Shown here in pieces: positions 23,541 to 32,652 of a DNA stretch of 64,000 nt. The stretch covers positions 1 through 64,000 of the forward strand of contig RDXN01000037.1 of NCBI GenBank assembly GCA_004292855.1. Direction: 5' to 3'. The position numbers and the translations under genes were made by a program. This DNA comes from Cytophagales bacterium. Its GTDB lineage: Bacteria > Bacteroidota > Bacteroidia > Cytophagales > Spirosomataceae. Positions within the stretch are counted from its first letter, which is position 1. Every line of letters starts with the position of its first letter. The notes beneath the pieces were generated by a model, which saw only the letters and a list, made by a program, of their open reading frames with translations, was not told the DNA's origin and ran no database searches.

Positions 23541-25175
23541 CTATTTCACGACTTTATAAACCTGCTCAGGATTTGCGTCGAACCGTATCAAATAAAGCCC
23601 TGCATTCCAGTGCGAGGTGTTTATGATATGCTTGTTTTTGAGGGCCGAAACCCGGTGAATTTGGTTGCCCAGTAGGTCGTAAACGGTGAGGGCAGTAGGG
23701 GTGGGGCTGTTCAGGGTCAGTTGATTGGACACGGGGTTGGGGTAAACAACAACCTCGGTGGTGGTTGTAGGTAAATGGTCAACACCTAAAATTCCGACTA
23801 CGACCGCGTTGGAAATCAGGCTGTTAAATCCCTGCTGACGAATTCTGTAGTGAGCCACTTGCCCCAGAGACAGTTTATTGGGGAGACTGTAGATATACGA
23901 AAACGACTTTTTTGACTTGATTTGATCGGCCGCACGCCACGTTTTTTGGTCGTCCGAACTGTATTCAACCACAAACGAATCCTCAATAGCATCGTAGTTT
24001 GTTTTCCAGGCAAGTTCCAGGCTGTCTTTCCGAATTGCGTAAGTCAAGTTCATAACCGGGCATTCGTTTAGTAGTTTCCGGTCTTCCAAAGAAGCCAGCG
24101 TTCTGTTGATGGCGTCTTTACTAGTCCGGCTCCAGATCGAACTGACATTGGGATAACTATCCGACATCACGTAGGCACCATCGGTATCGTGGCCTGCTCC
24201 GAAAATGTGGCCCAGTTCATGAGCAAACAACCACCGCATCGAGATACCCTCAATATATCCTTTTAGGCATACTGTCCCCATTCGATGCTCATTCCGTGCT
24301 CCACCGGCATACCCCCAAGTGTTTCTGTCGCGCTCAGTTGCCCCATAATTAGTGCCCGTTAAGCCCACCAGAATCAACGACTTATATCGGTTCCACTGCG
24401 CTGGCTTTTCGTAGGTATTATGAAAATCCCCCCAAATTCGACTCAATGGCAACTGACTGTCGGTACTCCAGGGCTGGTCGGCTGGGTTGGTATAAATAAT
24501 ATGCCCAATCGCCTTAAATGTGATGGGTGCATCGAACGCATACGGCCCCCAAATTTCCTGGGAGGCTGCCAGCCTCAGAAGATTAGCAGCCTCGAACTGG
24601 GCCATATTCTGACCGAAACGCTTATAATAAGCGGAATCGCAGACAAAGCCAACCGGAAATTCAAGACAACTGCTGGCTAATCGGGCATGGCGGTTGGTTG
24701 CTGAACTGGGCTTGGGGTCGGTTGGTTTGTCGTAGCCACACAACCGGGTGATCGAACTGTCGGGCGTTATGTTTTGGTACGAAAACAGCGAATCAGAGGT
24801 CTGTTCGACGCTATAAAACTGGCCCTTTTCGATCATCAGCAACGTATGGAATCGCTTGTTGATGGTGGCCAAATAATATTTCTGATTCGGGGCCGAGGCC
24901 TCAAAAAAGTCCACCGTGCTGGGTCTTGACCCCGCCGATGTTAAGATAGAATCATACTGCTTAATTGGGCTGGGTTTCAGAATTAACAAACGTGTTTTAC
25001 CCGGTAACTCAAGGCGCACCCGGTGGCTAAAATCCGTACCAGTCTGCTCAATTTTGCCTCGCCCAAAGGGCTGGTTGGTCGCTTTTTTCTCCGGCACAAA
25101 CCGAACCAGGGTCTGTGCCGGAGCGAACAGCGCAATCAGCAGCAAAAAAGACGCTATCGACGCGATTCGTTTCAT
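23541..25175 (-). CDS. Secreted zinc metalloprotease with T9SS sorting domain
   Basis: A 544-residue protein: signal peptide (1-20), propeptide-like region, then a metzincin catalytic site H319-E-L-G-H-I-F-G-A-G-H-D (H-E-x-x-H-x-x-G-x-x-H) of the reprolysin/M12 type, a fibronectin-like segment (about 375-460), and a C-terminal type A sorting domain (from about 475) with VVYPNPVSNQL and GLYLIRF. It is exported by Sec and then by the type IX system. The next gene upstream starts beyond a 25-base gap. ATG 25175 is chosen over 25217 because it gives the signal peptide. Confidence 0.9.
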   Translation of the reverse strand: MKRIASIASFLLLIALFAPAQTLVRFVPEKKATNQPFGRGKIEQTGTDFSHRVRLELPGKTRLLILKPSPIKQYDSILTSAGSRPSTVDFFEASAPNQKYYLATINKRFHTLLMIEKGQFYSVEQTSDSLFSYQNITPDSSITRLCGYDKPTDPKPSSATNRHARLASSCLEFPVGFVCDSAYYKRFGQNMAQFEAANLLRLAASQEIWGPYAFDAPITFKAIGHIIYTNPADQPWSTDSQLPLSRIWGDFHNTYEKPAQWNRYKSLILVGLTGTNYGATERDRNTWGYAGGARNEHRMGTVCLKGYIEGISMRWLFAHELGHIFGAGHDTDGAYVMSDSYPNVSSIWSRTSKDAINRTLASLEDRKLLNECPVMNLTYAIRKDSLELAWKTNYDAIEDSFVVEYSSDDQKTWRAADQIKSKKSFSYIYSLPNKLSLGQVAHYRIRQQGFNSLISNAVVVGILGVDHLPTTTTEVVVYPNPVSNQLTLNSPTPTALTVYDLLGNQIHRVSALKNKHIINTSHWNAGLYLIRFDANPEQVYKVVK

Positions 25176-25200
25176 GTGGTTGAAGAGAGTAGGTGGGTGT

Positions 25201-26589
25201 TTAGGCAGGCAACTCAATCACAAACTCGGTCCCCGCGCCCGGCCAACTTTCTACCGAAATAGTGCCCCCGTGGCCTTTGGTAACGATGTCGTAGCTGAGC
25301 GAGAGGCCCAGGCCTGTGCCCTCGCCGGTGGGTTTGGTGGTGTAGAACGGCTGAAAAATCTTGGCCTTGACCTCCTCAGGCATCCCTGTGCCGTTGTCGC
25401 GCACGCGAATGCGGACTTTGGCGTTAGCGCATTCGGTCGTGACGGTCACGGTGGGTTGATAGCCTGCTACCTGCTCCTGTTTCGTCCGTTGCTGGGTAGC
25501 GTAAAACGCGTTGTTGAAGAGGTTGAGCAACACCCGCCCGATGTCCTGCGAGACCATGCTGACTTGCCCAATGCTGGGGTCGGCAATGATCTCGAATTTA
25601 GCGTTGAACCGGGACGCCGGACCGTTCTTATCTTTTGCGCGTAGGCCGTGATAGGAGAGTTTGAGGTACTCGTCGGCGAGGGCGTTGATGTCGGTGAGTT
25701 CGCGTTGGCCGGTGCTGGCGCGGGAGTGTTGGAGCATCCCCCGCACGATGCTGCTGGCGCGGCCCCCGTGATGCGTGATCTTGAGAAGGTTTTGAGCCAA
25801 ATCCTCAAGAAGTTCAAGCTCTAGCCCCTCGTCCCTGTCCTCTCCACGATCCCGTTCTTCCTTTATCTCTTTCACCAGTTCAGCACTTACCTCCGAGAAG
25901 TTATTGACGAAGTTGAGTGGGTTCTGAATTTCATGGGCAATACCTGCCGTTAGTTCACCTAAACTGGCCAGTTTTTCGCGCTGAATTAATTGATCCTGAG
26001 TGGCTTTGAGTTCGGCGAGGGCGTGCTGGAGTTCTTCTTTCTGGCGGGTAATCTCGGCGGTGCGTTCCGACACCAGGTATTCGAGTTCTTGTTTTTTAGC
26101 TTCGGCAATGCGTCGTTGTTCGGCTTCGACGGCCCGTTCGGCTTCCAGCTTAACCCAATCTTTTTGCTGGCGTCGGGCCAGAAAGAACGTAGCAAGCAGC
26201 CATAACGAGATAACCGGCATCAGGACGTCCAGAACCGGATCGGCGGCTTTGAACAGGCTGGGTGCGAAACCCTCCAGCATGTTCAACACAAAAATGACCA
26301 GCATAAACGGCAGCACGCCCATGAATAACGTCCGGGAGGGTTGGTATTCCCGCAGGAACTTGGCCGTTTGGGCCATATATACAAAGGCAACAAGCCAGAT
26401 TAGGCCCATCAGGTAGCCTTTATCCAAGCCCGCCGAAATGGGCACGAGCAACCCAAAAGCAATCCAGACGTGGGCAAGCTTGGGGTCCCAATCGGGCACG
26501 CGCTCTTTGGTTTTCAGAAATTTCCTGACCCACTGCACCAACAGGGCAGCGAATAGCGCGGAGAATAAACTATCGGCGGAAAAGTCCAT
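25201..26589 (-). CDS. Membrane histidine kinase, multi-span sensor
   Basis: A 462-residue kinase: four or five N-terminal membrane segments (about 5-25, 40-75, 88-105, 118-138), coiled coil (145-205), HisKA with phosphoacceptor His219 in [13 protein letters not shown], and HATPase with [16 protein letters not shown] and [13 protein letters not shown]. The kinase core is nearly the same as in the TPR kinase at 15227, so both probably share partners or arose by duplication. The frame runs to 26808 but lacks a domain before ATG 26589. It is divergent from the transporter-HEAT-cNMP gene. Confidence 0.92.
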   Translation of the reverse strand: MDFSADSLFSALFAALLVQWVRKFLKTKERVPDWDPKLAHVWIAFGLLVPISAGLDKGYLMGLIWLVAFVYMAQTAKFLREYQPSRTLFMGVLPFMLVIFVLNMLEGFAPSLFKAADPVLDVLMPVISLWLLATFFLARRQQKDWVKLEAERAVEAEQRRIAEAKKQELEYLVSERTAEITRQKEELQHALAELKATQDQLIQREKLASLGELTAGIAHEIQNPLNFVNNFSEVSAELVKEIKEERDRGEDRDEGLELELLEDLAQNLLKITHHGGRASSIVRGMLQHSRASTGQRELTDINALADEYLKLSYHGLRAKDKNGPASRFNAKFEIIADPSIGQVSMVSQDIGRVLLNLFNNAFYATQQRTKQEQVAGYQPTVTVTTECANAKVRIRVRDNGTGMPEEVKAKIFQPFYTTKPTGEGTGLGLSLSYDIVTKGHGGTISVESWPGAGTEFVIELPA

Positions 26590-26671
26590 ACGGCAGAACA
26601 GAAGGGGATTTAGAAGCTGTAAGATACACGGCTGTCGGCAAAATTGACCTATTTCTGCTTTCTTTGCTAGT

Positions 26672-29600
26672 ATGATTGGAAACCGCTCCGCCGAACAACT
26701 CAACCGCTCGCTCGGAATCCGGGCCGACGAAGGGCAAACTGTCCGGCTTTTCTTCCTGCATAATTTCCTGCTAGGCGTAGGCACGATGCTCGTGTATGTG
26801 GCCGCCAACGTGATCCTGCTCGAAAATAACCCCGAAACAAGCCTGCCTGTGGCCTATATTGCCTCGGCTCTGGGTATGATCGGGATGGGTCGCATCTATG
26901 CTTATTTTGAGCATCACCTGCCCCTCAGCCGGTTGGTGGTCCGGGTGCTGTGGGCGGTTATTTTGCTCACGGCGGTTATCTCGGTTCTTGTGGCGTTTGG
27001 GCACTCGGTGGCGGCTGCGGTGGCTATCATGGTCGGGTTCCGGGGAATTTATCTGTTAACAAATCTTGAATTTTGGGCCATCTCGGCCCTCGTGTTCGAT
27101 GTCCGGCAGAGCAAGCGGCTGTTCAGCGTAATTTCGTCGGGCGACTTGCCCGCTAAAGCTTTGGGTGCTGTTTTGGCGGCTCTGATTCACGGGCACAGCA
27201 CGCTGCTGGTGTTGCTGATGGTGGCGTTCGCGTTTTTTGGGGCTGCCCTGTACGTGACCGCCCTCACCATCCGCCTGCACGACGTACACGCTCCTCACGC
27301 GCCCGCCCGCCCCACGCGTCGGCCTCAGGATCGCTGGGTTGGGCAGTTTTTCGGGGGTAGCGAACTGATCCGGGCCGTGTGCCTAAGCCTGATTCCGGTG
27401 GCTATGGTGGCTGCGGGGATCGAATATGAGTTTTTTATCAATGTCAAACACAAGGTTCACCATCAGGCGGCTGTCATGACTTATCTGGGCTATGTATTGG
27501 CTCTGACGTATCTGGTGGCGATGATCGTGAAATTGCTGGCCTCGCGCCGAACCCTCGAACGGTTTGGTATCCTGAATACACTGCGCCTGTTGCCCTGGGC
27601 CACGCTCGGCTGGGTGCTGCTTTACGGATTTGTAGCTACCCGACCCGACGACGAAAACATGCAGATGCTGTTTTTGTGTGGGTTGTATCTGGTATTCGAG
27701 GTGGTGCGCCGTGCCCTGTTCGACCCGGTGTTGCTAGTGTTGTTTCAGCCCTTGCCTGCGGGGCAACGGCTCAAGGGCCACACGCTCGCCAAAGGTATGT
27801 TTGAGCCGTTGGGAATGGGGATCGCCGGCGTGTTGTTGTTTCTGTTGGGCGAACAAACCATCAATGCCGACTGGATGCTGCTGGCCGGAATCGGCCTTAC
27901 GAGCCTGACCTTGATTCCGTTGCTGGGCAGTACCTACCGGCATTACCTGCACACGCTACAGGACGCGCTCGGTCGGCGGTTTATTGCGGCTCATGACTTG
28001 GTGCTGCCTGCCGAAGCGACTGCTGTAATCGCCCGCGAACTCGACAATCCGCGTCCTGAGCGGGTGTTGGCCGCGCTCGACTACCTGCCCGCCGATCACC
28101 CCGCCCTGCTCACCGACCGGGCCACCCCGCTCCTGCATCATACCGATGTGCGTGTGCGGGCGCGGACGCTCGAAATTGCTACCGACCGGGCTATTGCCTT
28201 GCCCGCGGCCAACCTGACCGAACGGGTGCTTAACGACCCCGACCCGACTGTGCGCCAACAGGCAGCTCAACTGCTGGCGACCCAATCGAAAGACGCCCTG
28301 CAAACGGGATTACTCAGTACGAGCGACCGGGCCGTACGGCAGGGGGCTATTATTGGTTTTTACGGGCACACGTCGGGTCGCGCCCCGGCGTTGGCGAGTT
28401 TGAACGCGCTGATGCAGGGCCAAAATTCAACGGATCAGAAGGTGGTGCTGGCGTGTATTGAGGCCTTGCGCCTGACCGACCGGGGAGCCTACGTGCAGTC
28501 GGCGTTGCGGAGTTCCGATGCCTCGGTGGTGTCGGCGGCTCTGGGAGCAGGGAGCGTGCAAACTGACCCCGCCATTTGGCCCCAACTGGTGAGCTTTCTG
28601 ACCGACCGCCAACACGGACGCACCGCCGTTCGGGCGTTGGCCGGGGTGGGCGATGCCGTGTTGCCTGCTTTGCCTATGCCACTCTCGGCTACTGACAATC
28701 CGCTGTTGTTGCGCCGGACCATTGCCGTAGTCGACCGGATTCGGAGTGGGGTTGGGCCGCGCGAGGCCGGGCAAGGGCGGGCTGCGCAAACGTGGTTGCT
28801 CGATATGCTGCCCCACACGCCCGTACCGATGCGGGCGGCCCTGCTCAAAAGCCTGACCGCCTACACCGTGTCGGACGGAACCGAACACTTGTACGAACAA
28901 CTCGTCACGGAAGATCTCCAGTTGGCTCAGCGACTGCTGCACGGGCAGGCCAAGGTGGCCAGTAATACACTTATGGCCGAGGCTGTGCAGTATGAAATAG
29001 ATGGCCTGGTAGACCGACTGTTGCTGTTGATGATGGGGTTGCACGACAAGGAAACTGTCAACAGCGTACGGCAAAGCCTTGACCATCAGGCGCAGGAACG
29101 CCGGGCCAACTCGCTTGAACTGCTCGAAAACCTGATTCCCCGACCTGTTTATGGCACCTTGCTCGCCCTCACCGACGATCTGCCCCTCGCGGAACGCGTT
29201 GCCCTCGCCGACTCCTCGGTAGGGCCGTTCGATGGCTCAACTGATCTTATCACGTTTATTCGCCAACACGGACAAACCCGGTTTACGCCCTGGACCGTGT
29301 TGGTAGCCCAGCAAACAACTGCCCAACAACCCAACGCAACTGCCCCCATGAATCATGCACCTGCCCATCCATCGCCCTCATCCGATATTGAACGCGTATT
29401 GGTCCTGCGCAACAGTTCGTTGTTTGCAACTACGCCCGCTAATGTGCTCAGTACCATTGCCCCCATCATGAAAGAGACCCGCCATGCCGAGGGCGACGTG
29501 CTGGTGCAGAAAGGCGAAATCGGCACGTTCATGTTCATTATCCAGCAGGGTGAAGTGGGCGTGTTCGATGGTGACCGGCAATTGGCTACCCTCCGCGAGG

Positions 29601-29797
29601 GCGACGTAGTGGGCGAACTCTCCCTGCTCGATGCCGAACCCCGCTCAGCAACCGTTGTGGCCCTCTCCGACATGGTTTTGTTCCGCATTGATCAGGCTGA
29701 TTTTTACGACCTTATGGAAGAGCGCGACGAGATCATGCAGAACATCATCCGCATGTTGTGTGGCCGGATTCGGGCGCAGAACCAGAAAAAGGGGTAA
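26672..29797 (+). CDS. Transporter-like protein fused to HEAT repeats and a cNMP-binding domain
   Basis: A 1041-residue fusion: about 12 membrane segments (25-430) resembling the MFS/nucleotide-transporter fold, a long HEAT-repeat region (440-840), a linker, and a C-terminal cyclic-nucleotide-binding domain (about 905-1035) with the G-E-L-S-L-L-D...R-S-A-T-V phosphate-binding cassette. Known homologues in Cytophagales are annotated only by their domains. The fusion suggests a membrane protein gated or sensed by cAMP or cGMP. A cyclase lies at 11211 in the same window. The start follows a TTTCTTTG -7-like box by only five bases, so the mRNA may lack a leader. Confidence 0.88.
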   Translation: MIGNRSAEQLNRSLGIRADEGQTVRLFFLHNFLLGVGTMLVYVAANVILLENNPETSLPVAYIASALGMIGMGRIYAYFEHHLPLSRLVVRVLWAVILLTAVISVLVAFGHSVAAAVAIMVGFRGIYLLTNLEFWAISALVFDVRQSKRLFSVISSGDLPAKALGAVLAALIHGHSTLLVLLMVAFAFFGAALYVTALTIRLHDVHAPHAPARPTRRPQDRWVGQFFGGSELIRAVCLSLIPVAMVAAGIEYEFFINVKHKVHHQAAVMTYLGYVLALTYLVAMIVKLLASRRTLERFGILNTLRLLPWATLGWVLLYGFVATRPDDENMQMLFLCGLYLVFEVVRRALFDPVLLVLFQPLPAGQRLKGHTLAKGMFEPLGMGIAGVLLFLLGEQTINADWMLLAGIGLTSLTLIPLLGSTYRHYLHTLQDALGRRFIAAHDLVLPAEATAVIARELDNPRPERVLAALDYLPADHPALLTDRATPLLHHTDVRVRARTLEIATDRAIALPAANLTERVLNDPDPTVRQQAAQLLATQSKDALQTGLLSTSDRAVRQGAIIGFYGHTSGRAPALASLNALMQGQNSTDQKVVLACIEALRLTDRGAYVQSALRSSDASVVSAALGAGSVQTDPAIWPQLVSFLTDRQHGRTAVRALAGVGDAVLPALPMPLSATDNPLLLRRTIAVVDRIRSGVGPREAGQGRAAQTWLLDMLPHTPVPMRAALLKSLTAYTVSDGTEHLYEQLVTEDLQLAQRLLHGQAKVASNTLMAEAVQYEIDGLVDRLLLLMMGLHDKETVNSVRQSLDHQAQERRANSLELLENLIPRPVYGTLLALTDDLPLAERVALADSSVGPFDGSTDLITFIRQHGQTRFTPWTVLVAQQTTAQQPNATAPMNHAPAHPSPSSDIERVLVLRNSSLFATTPANVLSTIAPIMKETRHAEGDVLVQKGEIGTFMFIIQQGEVGVFDGDRQLATLREGDVVGELSLLDAEPRSATVVALSDMVLFRIDQADFYDLMEERDEIMQNIIRMLCGRIRAQNQKKG

Positions 29798-29977
29798 ACC
29801 ACAAATTGCATTATCGCCCCACCCACATTGCGCCCTACCTCGCTGACGTTCAAGTCTTTCTATGGATTGTTGAATAATATGGACTAGTTCATTTAGAGGG
29901 ACTTTTTGCACGTTTCCGTTTTTCGCTGAACGATTGCCCGAACGACTTGCACGGAACCGGGAAATCTGGTTAAGCAA

Positions 29978-30008
29978 TTGTTAACCAGCACGTTTTGTGT
30001 TGCATTTG
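29978..30008 (+). promoter_or_regulatory. Probable promoter of the secreted beta-sandwich gene
   Basis: TTG (29978-29980) and TGCATTTG (30001-30008) are separated by 20 bases. The -7 box has one mismatch to TAnnTTTG. The expected start lies near 30014, leaving a leader of about 47 bases. Confidence 0.4.
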
Positions 30009-30060
30009 AACCGACAAGCACCTCACCTTTGTCCCGTTCAACAACATCTACAAAACGATT

Positions 30061-30657
30061 ATGAAACGCAAAATGAGAACAATGGTTGCCCTCCTGGTAG
30101 CCGGGGGCCTGATAAGCGCGGGAGGTGCTTTCGGCCAAACAAACGACGGTGTACCCTACGTGACGGTACGCAAATCGGAAAGCAAAAAAGTACGACTCTA
30201 CACCCAGGCTCCGGTCGAAATGGCCATTATCGACGCCGACGGTACGACGCTCTACAGAGGAGATGTTAAAGCAAAATTGGCGGGGGTTACGGTGCTTAAT
30301 CTAACAAACCTACCCGACGGACACTACTACCTGACTGCTACGAACAACGATTTCTGGACCTCGCAGGGGTTGACTGTTCAGAACGACCAGGTACGGGTCG
30401 ATGCGCAAAACACAACGACGCTGGTAAAACCAACGTTGATCCCCTACGGGAAGAATAAGTTCGAGATTGCCATGCCTGGTACACAAACCCTCAACGTGGC
30501 TTTGTACGATGAATCCAACGCACTGGTTTTTAACGAGACGTATCAGAAAGGTGACGTTCATCGGTTTGATTTGAACAAACTACCCAGCGGCAACTACACA
30601 TTTGTAGTTGGCCCCGACTCGAAGCAGTTTACCGAGCAGATTGCCGTGCAGCGTTGA
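30061..30657 (+). CDS. Secreted beta-sandwich protein of unknown function
   Basis: A 198-residue protein with signal peptide (1-25, ending A-F-G-Q). The mature part has two related halves of beta-strand pattern: an L-Y segment, then L-x-x-L-P-x-G-x-Y (N-L-P-D-G-H-Y-Y-L near 91 and K-L-P-S-G-N-Y-T-F near 178). This recalls T9SS-type C-terminal domains or DUF3244-like folds, but there is no clear sorting-domain ending. Probably periplasmic or surface. A large hairpin follows at 30690. Confidence 0.75.
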   Translation: MKRKMRTMVALLVAGGLISAGGAFGQTNDGVPYVTVRKSESKKVRLYTQAPVEMAIIDADGTTLYRGDVKAKLAGVTVLNLTNLPDGHYYLTATNNDFWTSQGLTVQNDQVRVDAQNTTTLVKPTLIPYGKNKFEIAMPGTQTLNVALYDESNALVFNETYQKGDVHRFDLNKLPSGNYTFVVGPDSKQFTEQIAVQR

Positions 30658-30689
30658 TAGGAACGTAGATTGCCGATGCACTTGAGTGG

Positions 30690-30744
30690 GGCGGACGTGG
30701 ATAGATTTTTGGTATTTGGTACCGAGAATCTATCCACGTCCGCC
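30690..30744. repeat. Large 18-bp perfect hairpin
   Basis: Arms of 18 bp (30690-30707 and 30727-30744) pair perfectly around a 19-base loop. A T-rich tail is short (TGTTTATTG), so it is not a classical intrinsic terminator. It lies 32 bases past the secreted-protein stop and 93 bases before the epimerase start. Confidence 0.85.
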
Positions 30745-30836
30745 TGTTTATTGATAAGTATGGCGTAACCGAACGCTGAAATAGTACCAACCGTCAAACC
30801 TAAAGGCTGGTGCGGGCGTTACACCTGACAAAAAGC

Positions 30837-31763
30837 ATGCCCCAGACCGTTCTCATCACCGGAGCAACCGGCTCCATTGGCCGCCGACTCGCCCAACTGC
30901 TTATCGAAAAAGGGTATGCCGTTTCGATATTGAGCAGTTCGGGCAAATCGTTGCCGGGCGCAAAAGCCTATCAATGGAACATCGAAACCGGCCAAATCGA
31001 CCCGCAGGCCGTTGCCACTGCCGATGCCGTTATTCACCTGGCCGGGGCGGGCATTGCCGACGGACGTTGGTCGGATACCCGCAAGCGTGAAATTCTCGAA
31101 AGCCGGACGCAGTCAACGGCCCTGCTGGCCAAAACCCTTCGCGAAACGCCCAACCGCGTGCGGGTGTTCGTGTCCTCGTCGGCTATCGGCTACTACGGGG
31201 GCGATACCGGCGACCGACCCATGACCGAAACCAGCCCCGCCGGGAGCGATTTTCTGGCCCAGGTCACGCGGGCCTGGGAGCGGTCGGTGGAAGCGATTGC
31301 GGCCCTGAAAAAAGACGGTGTCCCCGTCCGCACGGTACGCATCCGTACGGGTGTTGTGCTCACAATGGCGGGTGGTGCGCTGCCCAAACTGGTTCAACCG
31401 ATTAAATTGGGTGCTGGTGCGCCGATTGGCTCCGGGCAACAATACATCTCGTGGATTCACGTCGACGATGTTTGCCGGATGTTTATACAGGCAGTTGAAA
31501 CCGAATCGTGGCATGGGGCATACAACGGCGTAGCCCCCGACCCCGTCACGAATGAGGGTCTGACCCGCGAGATCGCCCACGTGCTGAACCGCCCCCTGCT
31601 TCTGCCCAAAATTCCGGCGTTTGCCATCAAGCTGGCCTTCGGCGAATTAGCCGTTACGGTACTCGGAAGCAGCTTGGTCCTGAACAAGCGCATTGCCCAT
31701 GAAACCACGTTCGGCTACAGGTTTCCCAAGATTCGGGAAGCACTGGAAGATTTGCTGAAGTAG
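30837..31763 (+). CDS. TIGR01777-type NAD-dependent epimerase
   Basis: A 308-residue extended short-chain dehydrogenase. The Rossmann motif TGATGSIGRRLAQLL starts at residue 8; Y-Y-G-G follows the S-S-S-A-I-G catalytic segment; a G-S-G-Q-Q-Y-I-S-W-I-H-V-D-D segment and a DUF1731 C-terminus complete the TIGR01777 (SulA/YfcH-like) pattern. The substrate is unknown. ATG 30837 begins the Rossmann domain directly; the frame to 30810 uses an upstream ATG without conserved sequence. Confidence 0.9.
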   Translation: MPQTVLITGATGSIGRRLAQLLIEKGYAVSILSSSGKSLPGAKAYQWNIETGQIDPQAVATADAVIHLAGAGIADGRWSDTRKREILESRTQSTALLAKTLRETPNRVRVFVSSSAIGYYGGDTGDRPMTETSPAGSDFLAQVTRAWERSVEAIAALKKDGVPVRTVRIRTGVVLTMAGGALPKLVQPIKLGAGAPIGSGQQYISWIHVDDVCRMFIQAVETESWHGAYNGVAPDPVTNEGLTREIAHVLNRPLLLPKIPAFAIKLAFGELAVTVLGSSLVLNKRIAHETTFGYRFPKIREALEDLLK

Positions 31764-31786
31764 CCTTACAGGCGTACCTTGCTGCT

Positions 31787-32311
31787 ATGAAAGAGTTATT
31801 GCAGTACGTCTGTTCCCAATTAGAACAACACCAAATTCCGTACATGATTTCGGGTAGCGTGGCAATGAGCGTTTACACCGTTCCAAGGTTTACGCGCGAT
31901 ATTGATCTGATTGTGGTGCTACAAGAGCAAGATGCCGCTGTTCTGGAATCAATTTTTAGCAGGGGGTTTTATTTTCATCGACCTTCTGTAGATGAAGAAA
32001 TTAGCAGGAGCGGCTTTTTCAATGTTATTGACGACTCTAGTGGCTATAAGATTGATTTTGTCCTCAGAAAACAAGAACCGTTCCGGCAAATCGAATTTGA
32101 GCGCAAACGAAGAGATATCGTATATGGTATTGAGGCTTGGGTGGTATCAGTAGAAGACCTGATTCTATCAAAAATAATCTGGATACAAGATTACCAGAGT
32201 GGGCAACAGAAAGTAGATATTGAACACCTGATTGCTGATAACGAGCTTGATATGAATTACATTAATGAATGGGTAAATCGCTTGAATCTTAACACATTTA
32301 ACCTGTTGTGA
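31787..32311 (+). CDS. Nucleotidyltransferase-fold protein
   Basis: A 174-residue protein with the nucleotidyltransferase superfamily pattern: G23-S24 followed by the metal aspartates D38-x-D40 in T-R-D-I-D-L-I-V, then a third acidic strand around K-I-D-F-V-L. The length and layout resemble AbiEii-type or MNT-type transferases, the catalytic halves of several toxin-antitoxin units. The stop overlaps the start of the next gene (GTGA), so the two are translated together. Confidence 0.8.
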   Translation: MKELLQYVCSQLEQHQIPYMISGSVAMSVYTVPRFTRDIDLIVVLQEQDAAVLESIFSRGFYFHRPSVDEEISRSGFFNVIDDSSGYKIDFVLRKQEPFRQIEFERKRRDIVYGIEAWVVSVEDLILSKIIWIQDYQSGQQKVDIEHLIADNELDMNYINEWVNRLNLNTFNLL

Positions 32312-32574
32312 CCGATACGCCAGACCACATCTATAAGCGACAGTTAGCTATTTTTCAGGCCATGCCTCCCGGTCGACGTATCGAGGTATGTCTGGAAATG
32401 ATAGAAGATGGACGCGAACTGGTGCTAGACCAACTTCGGCGGAAACACCCCGATTGGACACAAGGTCAATTAATTGCAGGGCTGAGCGAACGCCTTTACA
32501 GCAAGGAGTTTAGCCCTGAAAAAATGGAGGCCGTAAAGCAATCAATTATTGCCTTTCATGATAAGGTAAGCTGA
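32308..32574 (+). CDS. Small partner of the nucleotidyltransferase
   Basis: An 88-residue helical protein starting at GTG 32308, overlapping the previous stop by four bases. A charged central segment (G-R-R-I-E-V-C-L-E-M-I-E-D-G-R-E-L) precedes L-R-R-K-H-P-D-W-T. It has no recognised family. Its position after a nucleotidyltransferase suggests a partner or antitoxin-like role. No ATG exists upstream, so the GTG is required. Confidence 0.7.
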   Translation: MTDTPDHIYKRQLAIFQAMPPGRRIEVCLEMIEDGRELVLDQLRRKHPDWTQGQLIAGLSERLYSKEFSPEKMEAVKQSIIAFHDKVS

Positions 32575-32652
32575 TTTTCTCCCTCTACTTCGCAAAACTT
32601 TGGCCCCGCTCTCCGTTCTTTGCGTGCAAAACAAACTTTAAATCAGACAATC

